This document shows, in pieces, positions 1-6,523 of a stretch of DNA of 6,688 nt. The stretch comes from Gemmatimonas sp. UBA2094. Its GTDB lineage: Bacteria > Gemmatimonadota > Gemmatimonadetes > Gemmatimonadales > Gemmatimonadaceae. Numbering within the stretch: the stretch's first letter is position 1; the number at the start of each line of letters is the position of its first letter. The notes beneath the pieces are model-generated. The model had not been told where the DNA came from. It saw only the letters and a list, made by a program, of their open reading frames with translations, and did not search any database. The stretch lies in contig DCZC01000232.1 in assembly GCA_002331565.1 (NCBI GenBank), forward strand, positions 1 through 6,688. Direction: 5' to 3'. A program made the position numbers and the translations under genes.

Positions 1-211
1 GCCCACCCTGCGCCTCGTCGGCCGCGTGGTCGCCGGTGGGGCGCCACGCCCCGAGATCGTCGTCGACGGACACGCCGGCCCGCCGCGGACCGATCAGCCG
101 CCACGACACGAAGGCGCTCAGTGCCGCGATACGCGGATCACCAAGCGCCTTGGCAATGATTTCCGGACCAATGCCCCGCGGGTCGCCGAGCGTCAGTCCC
201 AGAGTGATCAC
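1..211 (-). CDS. pdxA: 4-hydroxythreonine-4-phosphate dehydrogenase PdxA, N-terminal part (cut by window edge)
   Basis: Seen: reading leftward from a GTG at 211-209, 70 codons stay open to the window edge. The product begins MITLGLTLGDPRGIGPEI and continues IAKALGDPRIAAL. Known: PdxA proteins start with a short beta strand followed by a T-x-G-(D/E)-P-x-G-I-G-P-(D/E) motif, which matches here at about residues 7-17. The enzyme oxidises 4-phosphohydroxy-L-threonine with NAD in the cytoplasm, in the DXP-dependent pyridoxal phosphate pathway. Full-length members are about 330 residues, so roughly four-fifths of the gene, including the metal-binding histidines, is outside the window. The GTG start is favoured because it overlaps the upstream stop codon by four bases (GTGA) and has an AGGGAGG Shine-Dalgarno sequence nine bases before it. 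Inferred: it is translated by coupling with the SurA-like gene. The family call rests on the N-terminal motif alone, but that motif is distinctive. Confidence 0.88.
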   Translation of the reverse strand, partial: MITLGLTLGDPRGIGPEIIAKALGDPRIAALSAFVSWRLIGPRRAGVSVDDDLGAWRPTGDHAADEAQGG

Positions 212-1617
212 CGGCCGTCGCCTCCCTGCTTCGCCGGATCGTAGCGCACGCTCACGAACGTCTGCTTTTTCAGATTGTCGATGAGCCGCCGCATCTTGCG
301 CTCTTCCGACAGCTGATCGCGAATGCGATCGCGCGCCTCGGCCAACGTCCACTCACCCGCCTCGTCGAGGAAGGTGACCTGCGCCACCACGAACTTGGCC
401 ACGCCGGCCGCCGGATCGGGGAGCGGGAAAGGATCGAGAATCTGGTTGAGCGTCGCCCCTTCGAGGGCGTTGCGATACGGCTCGGGCAGTTCGCTGCGCG
501 GGTATTCGGGAATCGACTTGTCCTCGCCGCTCGCCGCGTCGTGGAACGACACGCTGAGCGAGTCGAAGCTGCCACCGGCCCGCCACGCCTTGGCCACGCT
601 GTCGGCGAGCAACCGCGCGCGGCGCTCGTCGGCGGAGTCGACCTGCGGACGGACGAGAATGTGGCGCGCCTTCACCTCGGCCGGCTGCACCCGGTCCACC
701 CGGATGATGTGGAAGCCGAACGCCGTTTCCACGATGGGGCTGATGACCCCGGGGTTGAGCGAGAACATCATGCGGTCGAACTCAGGGACCATGCGACCGC
801 GCCGGTTCCAGCCAAGGTCGCCGCCCAATTCGGCGGACCCGTCCATCGAGTACTTCTTGGCCATCAGCTCGAAGTCCTGCGGGTTCTTCTGCAGGTCGAG
901 CCAGATGGAATCGATCTTGGCGCGAGCGCGCTTCTTGGCGTCGTCGCTGGGCTTGGTGGCCACCACGATCTGCCGGAGCCCCACGCGTGCTTCCTTGGGC
1001 CCCACACGCGCCTTGAAGACGTCGAACGCCTCCTTGATCTCGTCCTCGCTCACGTTCACCGACGTGACTTTGCCGTCGCGCTGCAGCTTCTGCATGACCT
1101 GCTGCTGCAGCTTGTCGCGACGGAGCTGGTCGCCGGTGATCTTGCGCCACTCTTCCAGCGTGCCCATGCCCGCCTCCTTGAGCGCCGCCTTGAACTCGGC
1201 GTCGCTCTTGAAGCGCTTGCGCACCCCCTTTTCCTGATCGTCCACGGCGCTCGCGATGTCGCCGTCCTGTACCTCGACCTTCTCGGCCTTCGCCTTCTGG
1301 ACGAGCAATTCGGCGTCGATGAGCCGCTCGAGCATATCGGCTTCGAGCTTGGCGAGGTCGGAGGCCGACTCCACCTTGGCGCCCGAGGCGCGCGCCTGAT
1401 TGACCGCGGTCATGAGCTCGGACACCAGGATGAGCTGATCGCCCACGATCGCGGCGATGCCGTCGATCGGGAGACCGCGCACGGTGTCCTGCGGCGCGGC
1501 CGGCACCTCGGCCTTGGCGGGAACGGCCTGCGCCGCGAGGGCGGACGGCGACAGTACCGCCGCCACGCTGAGCGTGGTGGCGGCAAACACGGAACGGGAG
1601 AGCAGTCGAGGCATCAT
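208..1617 (-). CDS. surA: SurA-like periplasmic chaperone / peptidyl-prolyl isomerase
   Basis: Role (family knowledge): SurA escorts unfolded outer-membrane proteins across the periplasm. Seen, in 469 residues: a signal peptide at about 1-30 (basic MMPRLLSR, hydrophobic core, then SALAAQA, cleavage near 28-29); a SurA N-terminal helical region at about 50-200, starting with the family-like IDGIAAIVGDQLILVSEL; parvulin domain 1 at about 212-308 with GGDLGWNRRGRMVPEF (265-280) and FGFHII (300-305); a degenerate parvulin domain 2 at about 316-416 opening with ARHILV; and a C-terminal helix and strand ending FVSVRYD, as in SurA. E. coli SurA is 428 residues. Domain 1 has Gln216 where the usual ARHIL-type histidine sits; domain 2 keeps His319 but lacks the GGDLG and GFH motifs. 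The frame is open upstream to 1806, but that extension is arginine-rich, overlaps the preceding gene and would bury the signal peptide, so ATG 1617 (or ATG 1614) is chosen. No strong Shine-Dalgarno sequence precedes it. The stop overlaps the pdxA start. Confidence 0.88.
   Translation of the reverse strand: MMPRLLSRSVFAATTLSVAAVLSPSALAAQAVPAKAEVPAAPQDTVRGLPIDGIAAIVGDQLILVSELMTAVNQARASGAKVESASDLAKLEADMLERLIDAELLVQKAKAEKVEVQDGDIASAVDDQEKGVRKRFKSDAEFKAALKEAGMGTLEEWRKITGDQLRRDKLQQQVMQKLQRDGKVTSVNVSEDEIKEAFDVFKARVGPKEARVGLRQIVVATKPSDDAKKRARAKIDSIWLDLQKNPQDFELMAKKYSMDGSAELGGDLGWNRRGRMVPEFDRMMFSLNPGVISPIVETAFGFHIIRVDRVQPAEVKARHILVRPQVDSADERRARLLADSVAKAWRAGGSFDSLSVSFHDAASGEDKSIPEYPRSELPEPYRNALEGATLNQILDPFPLPDPAAGVAKFVVAQVTFLDEAGEWTLAEARDRIRDQLSEERKMRRLIDNLKKQTFVSVRYDPAKQGGDGR
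221..227 (-). promoter_or_regulatory. Shine-Dalgarno sequence for pdxA inside the end of the SurA-like gene
   Basis: The minus strand reads AGGGAGG here, nine bases before the GTG start of pdxA, within the last codons of the SurA-like gene. It is the clearest ribosome binding site in the window; the other starts have only weak or no recognisable Shine-Dalgarno sequences. It decides the GTG start for pdxA and fits reinitiation by ribosomes finishing the upstream gene. Confidence 0.7.
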
Positions 1618-1678
1618 ACCGATGAGTACCCGAGGACGGGACCTGTGTTGCAACGGAATCGTGCAGGGGCTCAGCCAA

Positions 1679-1709
1679 CGCGCCCCGACCGGAGACCGGC
1701 CGGGGCGCG
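1679..1709 (-). terminator. Strong GC hairpin between the two isomerase genes (terminator-like or attenuator, no U-tract)
   Basis: Bases 1679-1692 and 1696-1709 form a 14-base-pair stem around a 3-base loop. In the minus-strand transcript every position pairs, the single A/C mismatch of the plus strand becoming a G-U wobble. It begins about 20 bases after the stop codon of the lipoprotein isomerase gene and ends about 60 bases before the SurA-like start. No run of U follows (the next bases are UUGGCUGAGC), so it is not a textbook intrinsic terminator. It could be a U-less terminator, a partial attenuator, or an RNA-stabilising 3' end that sets different levels for the two genes. No convincing promoter was seen between it and the SurA-like gene. 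Confidence 0.5.
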
Positions 1710-1729
1710 GGACTACGCCGAATGGGCGA

Positions 1730-3136
1730 TTACTTCTTCGTGGTGTCGGGCGCCGGAGCCGGGGCACCGCCCGGCACCTTGCTCGAGTCGCTCTTCGCGC
1801 GCACACCCTTCGCCAGCTCGAGCACCTTGTCGAGGCCGGCTTCGTTGATGTTGAAGTCGTACTTCTTCTGCACCGCGCGGGCGACCGGGTACGGCACGTC
1901 GACGAACGGCACTTCGTTCTTCACGAGCTTGGTGAAGAACGCCTCGACTTTGGCGCCGGCGATCTTCTCCTTGTCACCGCCCGCCGTCTTCGCACTGTCC
2001 GCCAGCTTCGCCGGCTCGACGCCGAGCGACGTCCAGGTCTGCGAGACCGCATTCTTGAAGTTGAGGAACAGGTTCGACATCTCGGCCGTGTCCACCGTGG
2101 CCTTGGCGCTGTCGGCCTGCTTCAGCACGAGCTCGTTGCGCACGATCTGCTTCACGAACTTCTCGACGAGCGTGTCCGGCGCCTGCACCAGCTGCGGTCG
2201 GATCTGCGACGAGGGAGGGTACGCCGCGAGCCACTCGGCGAAGCGGGCGGCGGTGAGCTTGCCGCCCTTGTACGTGGCCAGCGCGTCATTGTCGTCGCGG
2301 TAGCCGAGCGTGTTCTTGGCAATCTCCTTGGCCTTCTTCGTGGCGCTCGCTTCGATCTTCACTTCGTTGCTGCTCTCGAGCTTCGCGAGGTAGGTGCTCT
2401 CGGCGATCGCCACGTTCCGCTGCTTCGCGATGGGCGCAAACTTCTCGGCCACGTCGGCGAAGGGCGAGCGGTAGATGATGTGGAAGCCGAACGACGTCTG
2501 GCAGGGCTCCTTCGAGATCTCGCCCGGCTTGAGCGCCACGACGCACTTCTCGAACTCGGGTACCATCATGCCCTTGCCGAACAGGCCGAGGTCACCGCCG
2601 CGCTCCTTGGCACCCGGCTCGTCCGAGCGGGCCGCCAACGACGCGAAGTTGGCCGGGGTGGCCTGACGGAGGATGTCCATGGCCTTGCTACGCGCCGCAG
2701 TCTGCTGCTCGGGGGTCGCACCCTGCTCCAGCTTGATGAGGATGTGACGGGCCGCGAAGGCCTCACCGCTGTTGTAGCGCTGCTCGTCGCCGCCGGGGGC
2801 CTGATCGTTCCAACCCTTCGACACGTTGTCGTAGAACTTCTTGACGCGGATGTTGTCGAGATTCGACCACAGCGCGTCCTGCATGACCTTGGGATCGGTG
2901 AGCGAGTCACCCTTGGCCGCCGACAGGGCAACCAGCTGGTAGTTCACCCAGAGCTCGGCGATCGAGCGAGCCACGTCCTTCTCGAGCGGCGCCTGGGACT
3001 GTCCCAGGATCTCCGCGAGCTTGGCCGCCGGGAGCTGCTGATTGCCGGCAGTCGCCGCCACGTCGGGGTTGGACGCCGCGCCACAGGCCACGGCGAACGC
3101 GACGGCAGCGAGCACGGACAAACGGTAGGATTTCAT
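1730..3136 (-). CDS. Parvulin-type peptidyl-prolyl isomerase, predicted lipoprotein (PrsA/PpiD-like)
   Basis: Predicted envelope foldase that catalyses cis-trans isomerisation of peptidyl-prolyl bonds in exported proteins. Seen, in 468 residues: a lipoprotein-type signal (MKSYRLSVLAAVAFAVAC) with an AVAC lipobox at 15-18 and Gly at +2; a helical N-terminal region to about 125; one parvulin domain at about 126-224 with ARHILIKL (His131), GGDLGLFGKGMMVPEFEK (180-197) and SFGFHII (215-221); an unrecognised, mostly helical, lysine-rich region at about 235-445; and an Ala/Pro-rich, probably disordered tail ending TTKK. Unlike the neighbouring SurA-like protein, both parvulin histidines (131, 219) are present, so activity is likely. 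Cys198 and Cys212 are the only cysteines in the mature protein besides the lipidated Cys18. By the E. coli +2 rule Gly19 would send it to the outer membrane (inference). The gene starts 35 bases after the mfd stop; no clear Shine-Dalgarno sequence is visible. It is not assigned to a named gene because the C-terminal region matches nothing I recognise. Confidence 0.87.
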   Translation of the reverse strand: MKSYRLSVLAAVAFAVACGAASNPDVAATAGNQQLPAAKLAEILGQSQAPLEKDVARSIAELWVNYQLVALSAAKGDSLTDPKVMQDALWSNLDNIRVKKFYDNVSKGWNDQAPGGDEQRYNSGEAFAARHILIKLEQGATPEQQTAARSKAMDILRQATPANFASLAARSDEPGAKERGGDLGLFGKGMMVPEFEKCVVALKPGEISKEPCQTSFGFHIIYRSPFADVAEKFAPIAKQRNVAIAESTYLAKLESSNEVKIEASATKKAKEIAKNTLGYRDDNDALATYKGGKLTAARFAEWLAAYPPSSQIRPQLVQAPDTLVEKFVKQIVRNELVLKQADSAKATVDTAEMSNLFLNFKNAVSQTWTSLGVEPAKLADSAKTAGGDKEKIAGAKVEAFFTKLVKNEVPFVDVPYPVARAVQKKYDFNINEAGLDKVLELAKGVRAKSDSSKVPGGAPAPAPDTTKK

Positions 3137-3171
3137 GAAGGTCTGACTCGGGGAACGTGACGTGGGTGGGT

Positions 3172-6100
3172 TTACACGAGGGCCTTGAGCGCTCGGATGA
3201 GCCCCTCGAGCATTTCCGCTCCGCCCAGTCGGGTAAGCTTGAGGGCCAGCGGCTGCGCGCGGCGGACATCCACCTGGAATTGCACCCCGTGGAATGCCGC
3301 CGACAGCCCCTTGAGGCGCGGAACTGCGTCAGCCCTGAAGGTAATACGTGCCTCGGACGCGCGCACAAGCACCCCCTCCACCCCCAAGGCCGCCCCGACC
3401 ACGCGCAGCATGGCACTGCCGAACAACGCCTCGGCCGGTGCCGGGAGCGCCCCGAAGCGGTCGCGAACCTCCTGCCGGAGCGCCTCGATGGCCGTCGGGT
3501 CGCGCAGGGCGGTCAGCCGGCGATAGACGTCCAGCTTGGCCTCCTGCGAGGCGATGTAGTCGTCGGGGAGATAGCTGGGGAAGTCGAGGTTGACGTCGGC
3601 CGGGATCCACGACTTCTGGCCGTCGCCGTCCGCGAGCTGCCGGACGGTCTCGTCGAGGAGCCGCAGATAGAGGTCGAAGCCGACGGAGTGCACGAAGCCC
3701 GACTGCTCGGGTCCGAGGAGATTACCCGCGCCACGCAGCTCGAGGTCCTTGAGGGCCACGCGGTAGCCGGCGCCCAGCTCGGTATGATGCTCGAGCACCG
3801 CCAGGCGGCGCTCCGCATCCTCGTCCACCCGATCGGGCACCAGCAGGTAGCAGTATGCGCGGCGGTGCGAGCGTCCCACGCGGCCGCGCAGCTGATAGAG
3901 CTGCGCGAGACCGAGGTGATCGGCGCGGTTCACGAACATCGTGTTGGCGTTCGGCACGTCGAGCCCGCTTTCCACGATGAGAGTGGAGACGAGGATGTCC
4001 ACTTCCCCCTCCACGAACTGCCGCATGATCCGCTCGAGCTCCCGCTCCTTCATCTGGCCGTGCCCCACCGCCACCGTCGCGCGCGGCACCAGCCGGCGCA
4101 GGTGGTCGGCAATCGCTTCGATGGTCTCGATGCGGTTGTGCACGAAGAACACTTGCCCGCCGCGGTCGAGCTCACGGCTGATCGCTTCCTCGATGAGCGC
4201 GTCGTCGAACGGCTCCACGAAGGTGAGCACCGGTGAACGGTCGCGCGGCGCCGTTTGCATCAGCGTGAGGTCGCGCAGCCCCGCCAGCGACTGGTGCAGC
4301 GTGCGCGGGATGGGTGTGGCGGTGAGTGTGAGCACGTCGGTGGACAGCTTGAGCTGCTTGAGCCGCTCCTTGTGCTTCACGCCGAAGCGGTGCTCCTCGT
4401 CGACAATGATGAGCCCCAGTTCGGCGAACTCCACGTCGGGGCTCAGCAACCGGTGCGTGCCGATGATGATGTCGATCTGCTTCTTCTTGAGCTTCTCCAC
4501 CACGACCGCCTGCTGCGCGGCCGTCTGGAAACGGCTCATCACCTCCACGGTGATCGGGAAGTCGGCCAGGCGGTCCCCGAAGCTGCGCGCATGCTGTTCG
4601 GCAAGGATGGTCGTCGGCACCAGCACCGCCACCTGCCGCCCGCTCTGCACGGCCTTAAAGGCGGCACGGATGGCAATTTCGGTTTTGCCGTAGCCCACGT
4701 CACCCACGAGGAGGCGATCCATGGGGCGCTCGCCCTCGAGGTCGCGCTTCACGTCCTCGGTGGCCTTGCGCTGGTCGGGGGTGTCCTCGAACAGGAAGCT
4801 GCTTTCGAGCTGGCGCTGCCACGCGCCGTCCGCCCCGTGCGGTGGGCGCGTGGTGACCTTGCGGCGGGCATACAGCTGCAGCAGTTCCTGCGTCATCTCG
4901 AGGATGGCCATGCGCGTCTTTTCGCGCTGGGCCTTCCACTGCTTGCCGCCCAGCTTGTGCAAGCGCGGCGGCGGGGCGTCGGCACTCACGTCGCTCGCGC
5001 TGCGGTACCGCTCGATCTGATCGATGCGGTAGAGCGGCACGTTCAGCCGGTCGCCCCCCTCGTACTCGATAACGGCGCTTTCGATGGTGGCTTCGCGCAC
5101 GTACACCTTCTCGATGCCACGGTAGATGCCGATGCCGTGTTCGAGGTGCACCACGAAGTCGCCGGGCTTGAGCGCGCCAAGGCTTTCGAGCGAGGCGCCC
5201 GTGCTGTAGCGGCGCGTGCGGCGCAAGCGCCGGTCGCGCCGGAAGATCTCGTGGTCGGTGAGGACGCGCACCACGTTGGGCACCACGAAGCCGCCACCGA
5301 GCACGCCGATGGCGAGCGATGCGGCCACCGGCCCGTCCTCGCCGAGCAGTTCCTCGAGGCGCTCCGCCTGCCCCGCGTTGTCGCACAGGATGACTGTATG
5401 CAACCCGTCGCGCTGCAACCGGCGTAGCACGCGCAGGTCACGCGAGATTGTCTCCGGATTGCGGGTGGGGAACGTGACGTCGGGCTCGGGCCCCACCGGC
5501 GCGAGGTCGGCCGCGTTGGCGCTCGCCGCCTTCTGCGGCGGCGGGTTGAAGCGCAGCGTGCCGAACCGGGCGAGCGTGCTCGCCATCTTCGGCGGCTCCA
5601 CGAAAAGCCGGTCGCGATGCGTGTATGCCTCACCGCGGCGCAGCGCCAGCTCTATATGGTGCGCGGCCTCTTCCCACGTGCGCACCAACTCCGGCAGCAC
5701 GCTGCTGCCGGCCGGCATCACGACCAGCGAGTCGGCGGGCCACAATTCGGGAAGCGTGACGCGTTCGTCGGTGTCGTCGGCGGCCTGTACGCGCCCGTCC
5801 ACCGGGAGCACGAGCGCGACTTCGGCATCGCGGGTGCTGCGCTGCGAATTGAGATCGAAGTGCCGCAGCTCGATGACGTCGTCGCCCCAAAACTCGAGGC
5901 GCACCGGCTCGGCCATGCCGAACGAGTAGATGTCGAAGATGCCGCCGCGCACGCTGAACTGCGCGACGTCTTCCACCATCGGCACGCGTTCGAACCCGAT
6001 GCGTTCTAGATGCGCGGCCAGCTCTTCCGGGCGACGCACATCGCCCTTGCGTAGCTCGAGGCGCGCCCCGCTCAGCGCCTTGGGGAGCGCAGTGCGTTCG

Positions 6101-6480
6101 AGGACGGCGCGCGACGTGGTGAGCAGGATGCGCACACCGCTCCGCCCGAGCTTCTCGAGTGTCTCTACGCGCTCGCCGGCGACTTCGGCGTGGGGCTCGA
6201 CTTCGCCGAACCCTTCGCGCGGCGGGTACAGCGCCACCGGGGTATCGTCCACGAGCGACTGCAGGTCGGCAAGCCACCGTTCGGCGTCACCCAGCTGGTC
6301 GGTGATGACCACCACCAGCCGTTGCGGCAGGGCGCGCGCCAGCGCGGCGACGAGCACCGCATCGGCGCTGCCGGCCAATCCCCCAACACGAAAAGACCCA
6401 CCCGGACCGGGAAGGGTCTTGAGCACACGGTCGAAGGCGGACAGCCCCGCGACCGCGTCGAGCAGACGTGGTAAACCCAT
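3172..6480 (-). CDS. mfd: Transcription-repair coupling factor Mfd
   Basis: Mfd is a cytoplasmic DNA translocase that pushes RNA polymerase off the template at lesions and recruits UvrA for nucleotide excision repair. Seen, in 1102 residues (E. coli Mfd has 1148): a UvrB-like N-terminal module at about 20-350 whose first nucleotide-binding loop is degenerate (GLAGSADAVL, no GKT), as is usual in Mfd, and which includes FSVRGGIFDIYSFG (175-188); the RNA-polymerase-interacting, CarD-like domain at about 436-495 (GDFVVHLEHGIGIYRG); helicase lobes with Walker A GDVGYGKT (593-600), DEEH (694-697), TATPIPRTL (720-728), VGHGQM (805-810, translocation motif region) and QLRGRVGRS (863-871); and a C-terminal TRCF domain from about 965. 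All core motifs are intact and the gene looks complete. ATG 6480 is chosen because it gives an ordinary family N-terminus and no earlier in-frame start is evident; no good Shine-Dalgarno sequence is present. It lies 43 bases after the upstream gene and 35 before the next, consistent with co-transcription. Confidence 0.97.
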   Translation of the reverse strand: MGLPRLLDAVAGLSAFDRVLKTLPGPGGSFRVGGLAGSADAVLVAALARALPQRLVVVITDQLGDAERWLADLQSLVDDTPVALYPPREGFGEVEPHAEVAGERVETLEKLGRSGVRILLTTSRAVLERTALPKALSGARLELRKGDVRRPEELAAHLERIGFERVPMVEDVAQFSVRGGIFDIYSFGMAEPVRLEFWGDDVIELRHFDLNSQRSTRDAEVALVLPVDGRVQAADDTDERVTLPELWPADSLVVMPAGSSVLPELVRTWEEAAHHIELALRRGEAYTHRDRLFVEPPKMASTLARFGTLRFNPPPQKAASANAADLAPVGPEPDVTFPTRNPETISRDLRVLRRLQRDGLHTVILCDNAGQAERLEELLGEDGPVAASLAIGVLGGGFVVPNVVRVLTDHEIFRRDRRLRRTRRYSTGASLESLGALKPGDFVVHLEHGIGIYRGIEKVYVREATIESAVIEYEGGDRLNVPLYRIDQIERYRSASDVSADAPPPRLHKLGGKQWKAQREKTRMAILEMTQELLQLYARRKVTTRPPHGADGAWQRQLESSFLFEDTPDQRKATEDVKRDLEGERPMDRLLVGDVGYGKTEIAIRAAFKAVQSGRQVAVLVPTTILAEQHARSFGDRLADFPITVEVMSRFQTAAQQAVVVEKLKKKQIDIIIGTHRLLSPDVEFAELGLIIVDEEHRFGVKHKERLKQLKLSTDVLTLTATPIPRTLHQSLAGLRDLTLMQTAPRDRSPVLTFVEPFDDALIEEAISRELDRGGQVFFVHNRIETIEAIADHLRRLVPRATVAVGHGQMKERELERIMRQFVEGEVDILVSTLIVESGLDVPNANTMFVNRADHLGLAQLYQLRGRVGRSHRRAYCYLLVPDRVDEDAERRLAVLEHHTELGAGYRVALKDLELRGAGNLLGPEQSGFVHSVGFDLYLRLLDETVRQLADGDGQKSWIPADVNLDFPSYLPDDYIASQEAKLDVYRRLTALRDPTAIEALRQEVRDRFGALPAPAEALFGSAMLRVVGAALGVEGVLVRASEARITFRADAVPRLKGLSAAFHGVQFQVDVRRAQPLALKLTRLGGAEMLEGLIRALKALV

Positions 6481-6523
6481 GACTACAAGCTAAACGAGAC
6501 GGGCCGCGCGCAGGACGGCGCCG

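Noticed and set aside
1618..1678. Possible promoter for the SurA-like gene (TTGGCT or TTGCAA as a -35 element)
   Set aside because: No acceptable -10 element is found at about 17 bases from either, so the match is not better than chance.
1618..1806. A 63-codon N-terminal extension of the SurA-like gene
   Set aside because: It is Arg/Pro-rich, runs through the intergenic hairpin and into the 3' end of the preceding gene, and would place the signal peptide internally.
541..1848. A 435-codon open frame on the plus strand, opposite the SurA-like gene
   Set aside because: Same compositional shadow effect; the minus strand has a signal peptide and SurA/parvulin motifs, while this product has none.
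1457..3160. A 567-codon open frame on the plus strand, opposite the lipoprotein isomerase gene
   Set aside because: It is antisense to a well-supported gene, its product is rich in Arg, Leu, His and Val with no recognisable motif, and long antisense frames are expected where third positions are strongly G/C.
3157..5427. Plus-strand open frames of 359 and 390 codons lying opposite mfd, the first overlapping the end of the 567-codon frame by four bases
   Set aside because: The apparent operon-like tiling is a coincidence of GC-rich shadow frames; mfd on the other strand has all its motifs intact over 1102 codons.
3172..6480. The degenerate N-terminal nucleotide-binding loop of Mfd as a sign of a damaged gene
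   Set aside because: Loss of the GKT in the UvrB-like module is normal in Mfd proteins, and the real ATPase motifs further on are intact.
6481..6523. Possible promoter just upstream of mfd (TTTAGCTTGTAGT, the only AT-richer patch)
   Set aside because: It abuts the start codon and has no partner -35 element; it leaves no room for a leader or ribosome binding site.
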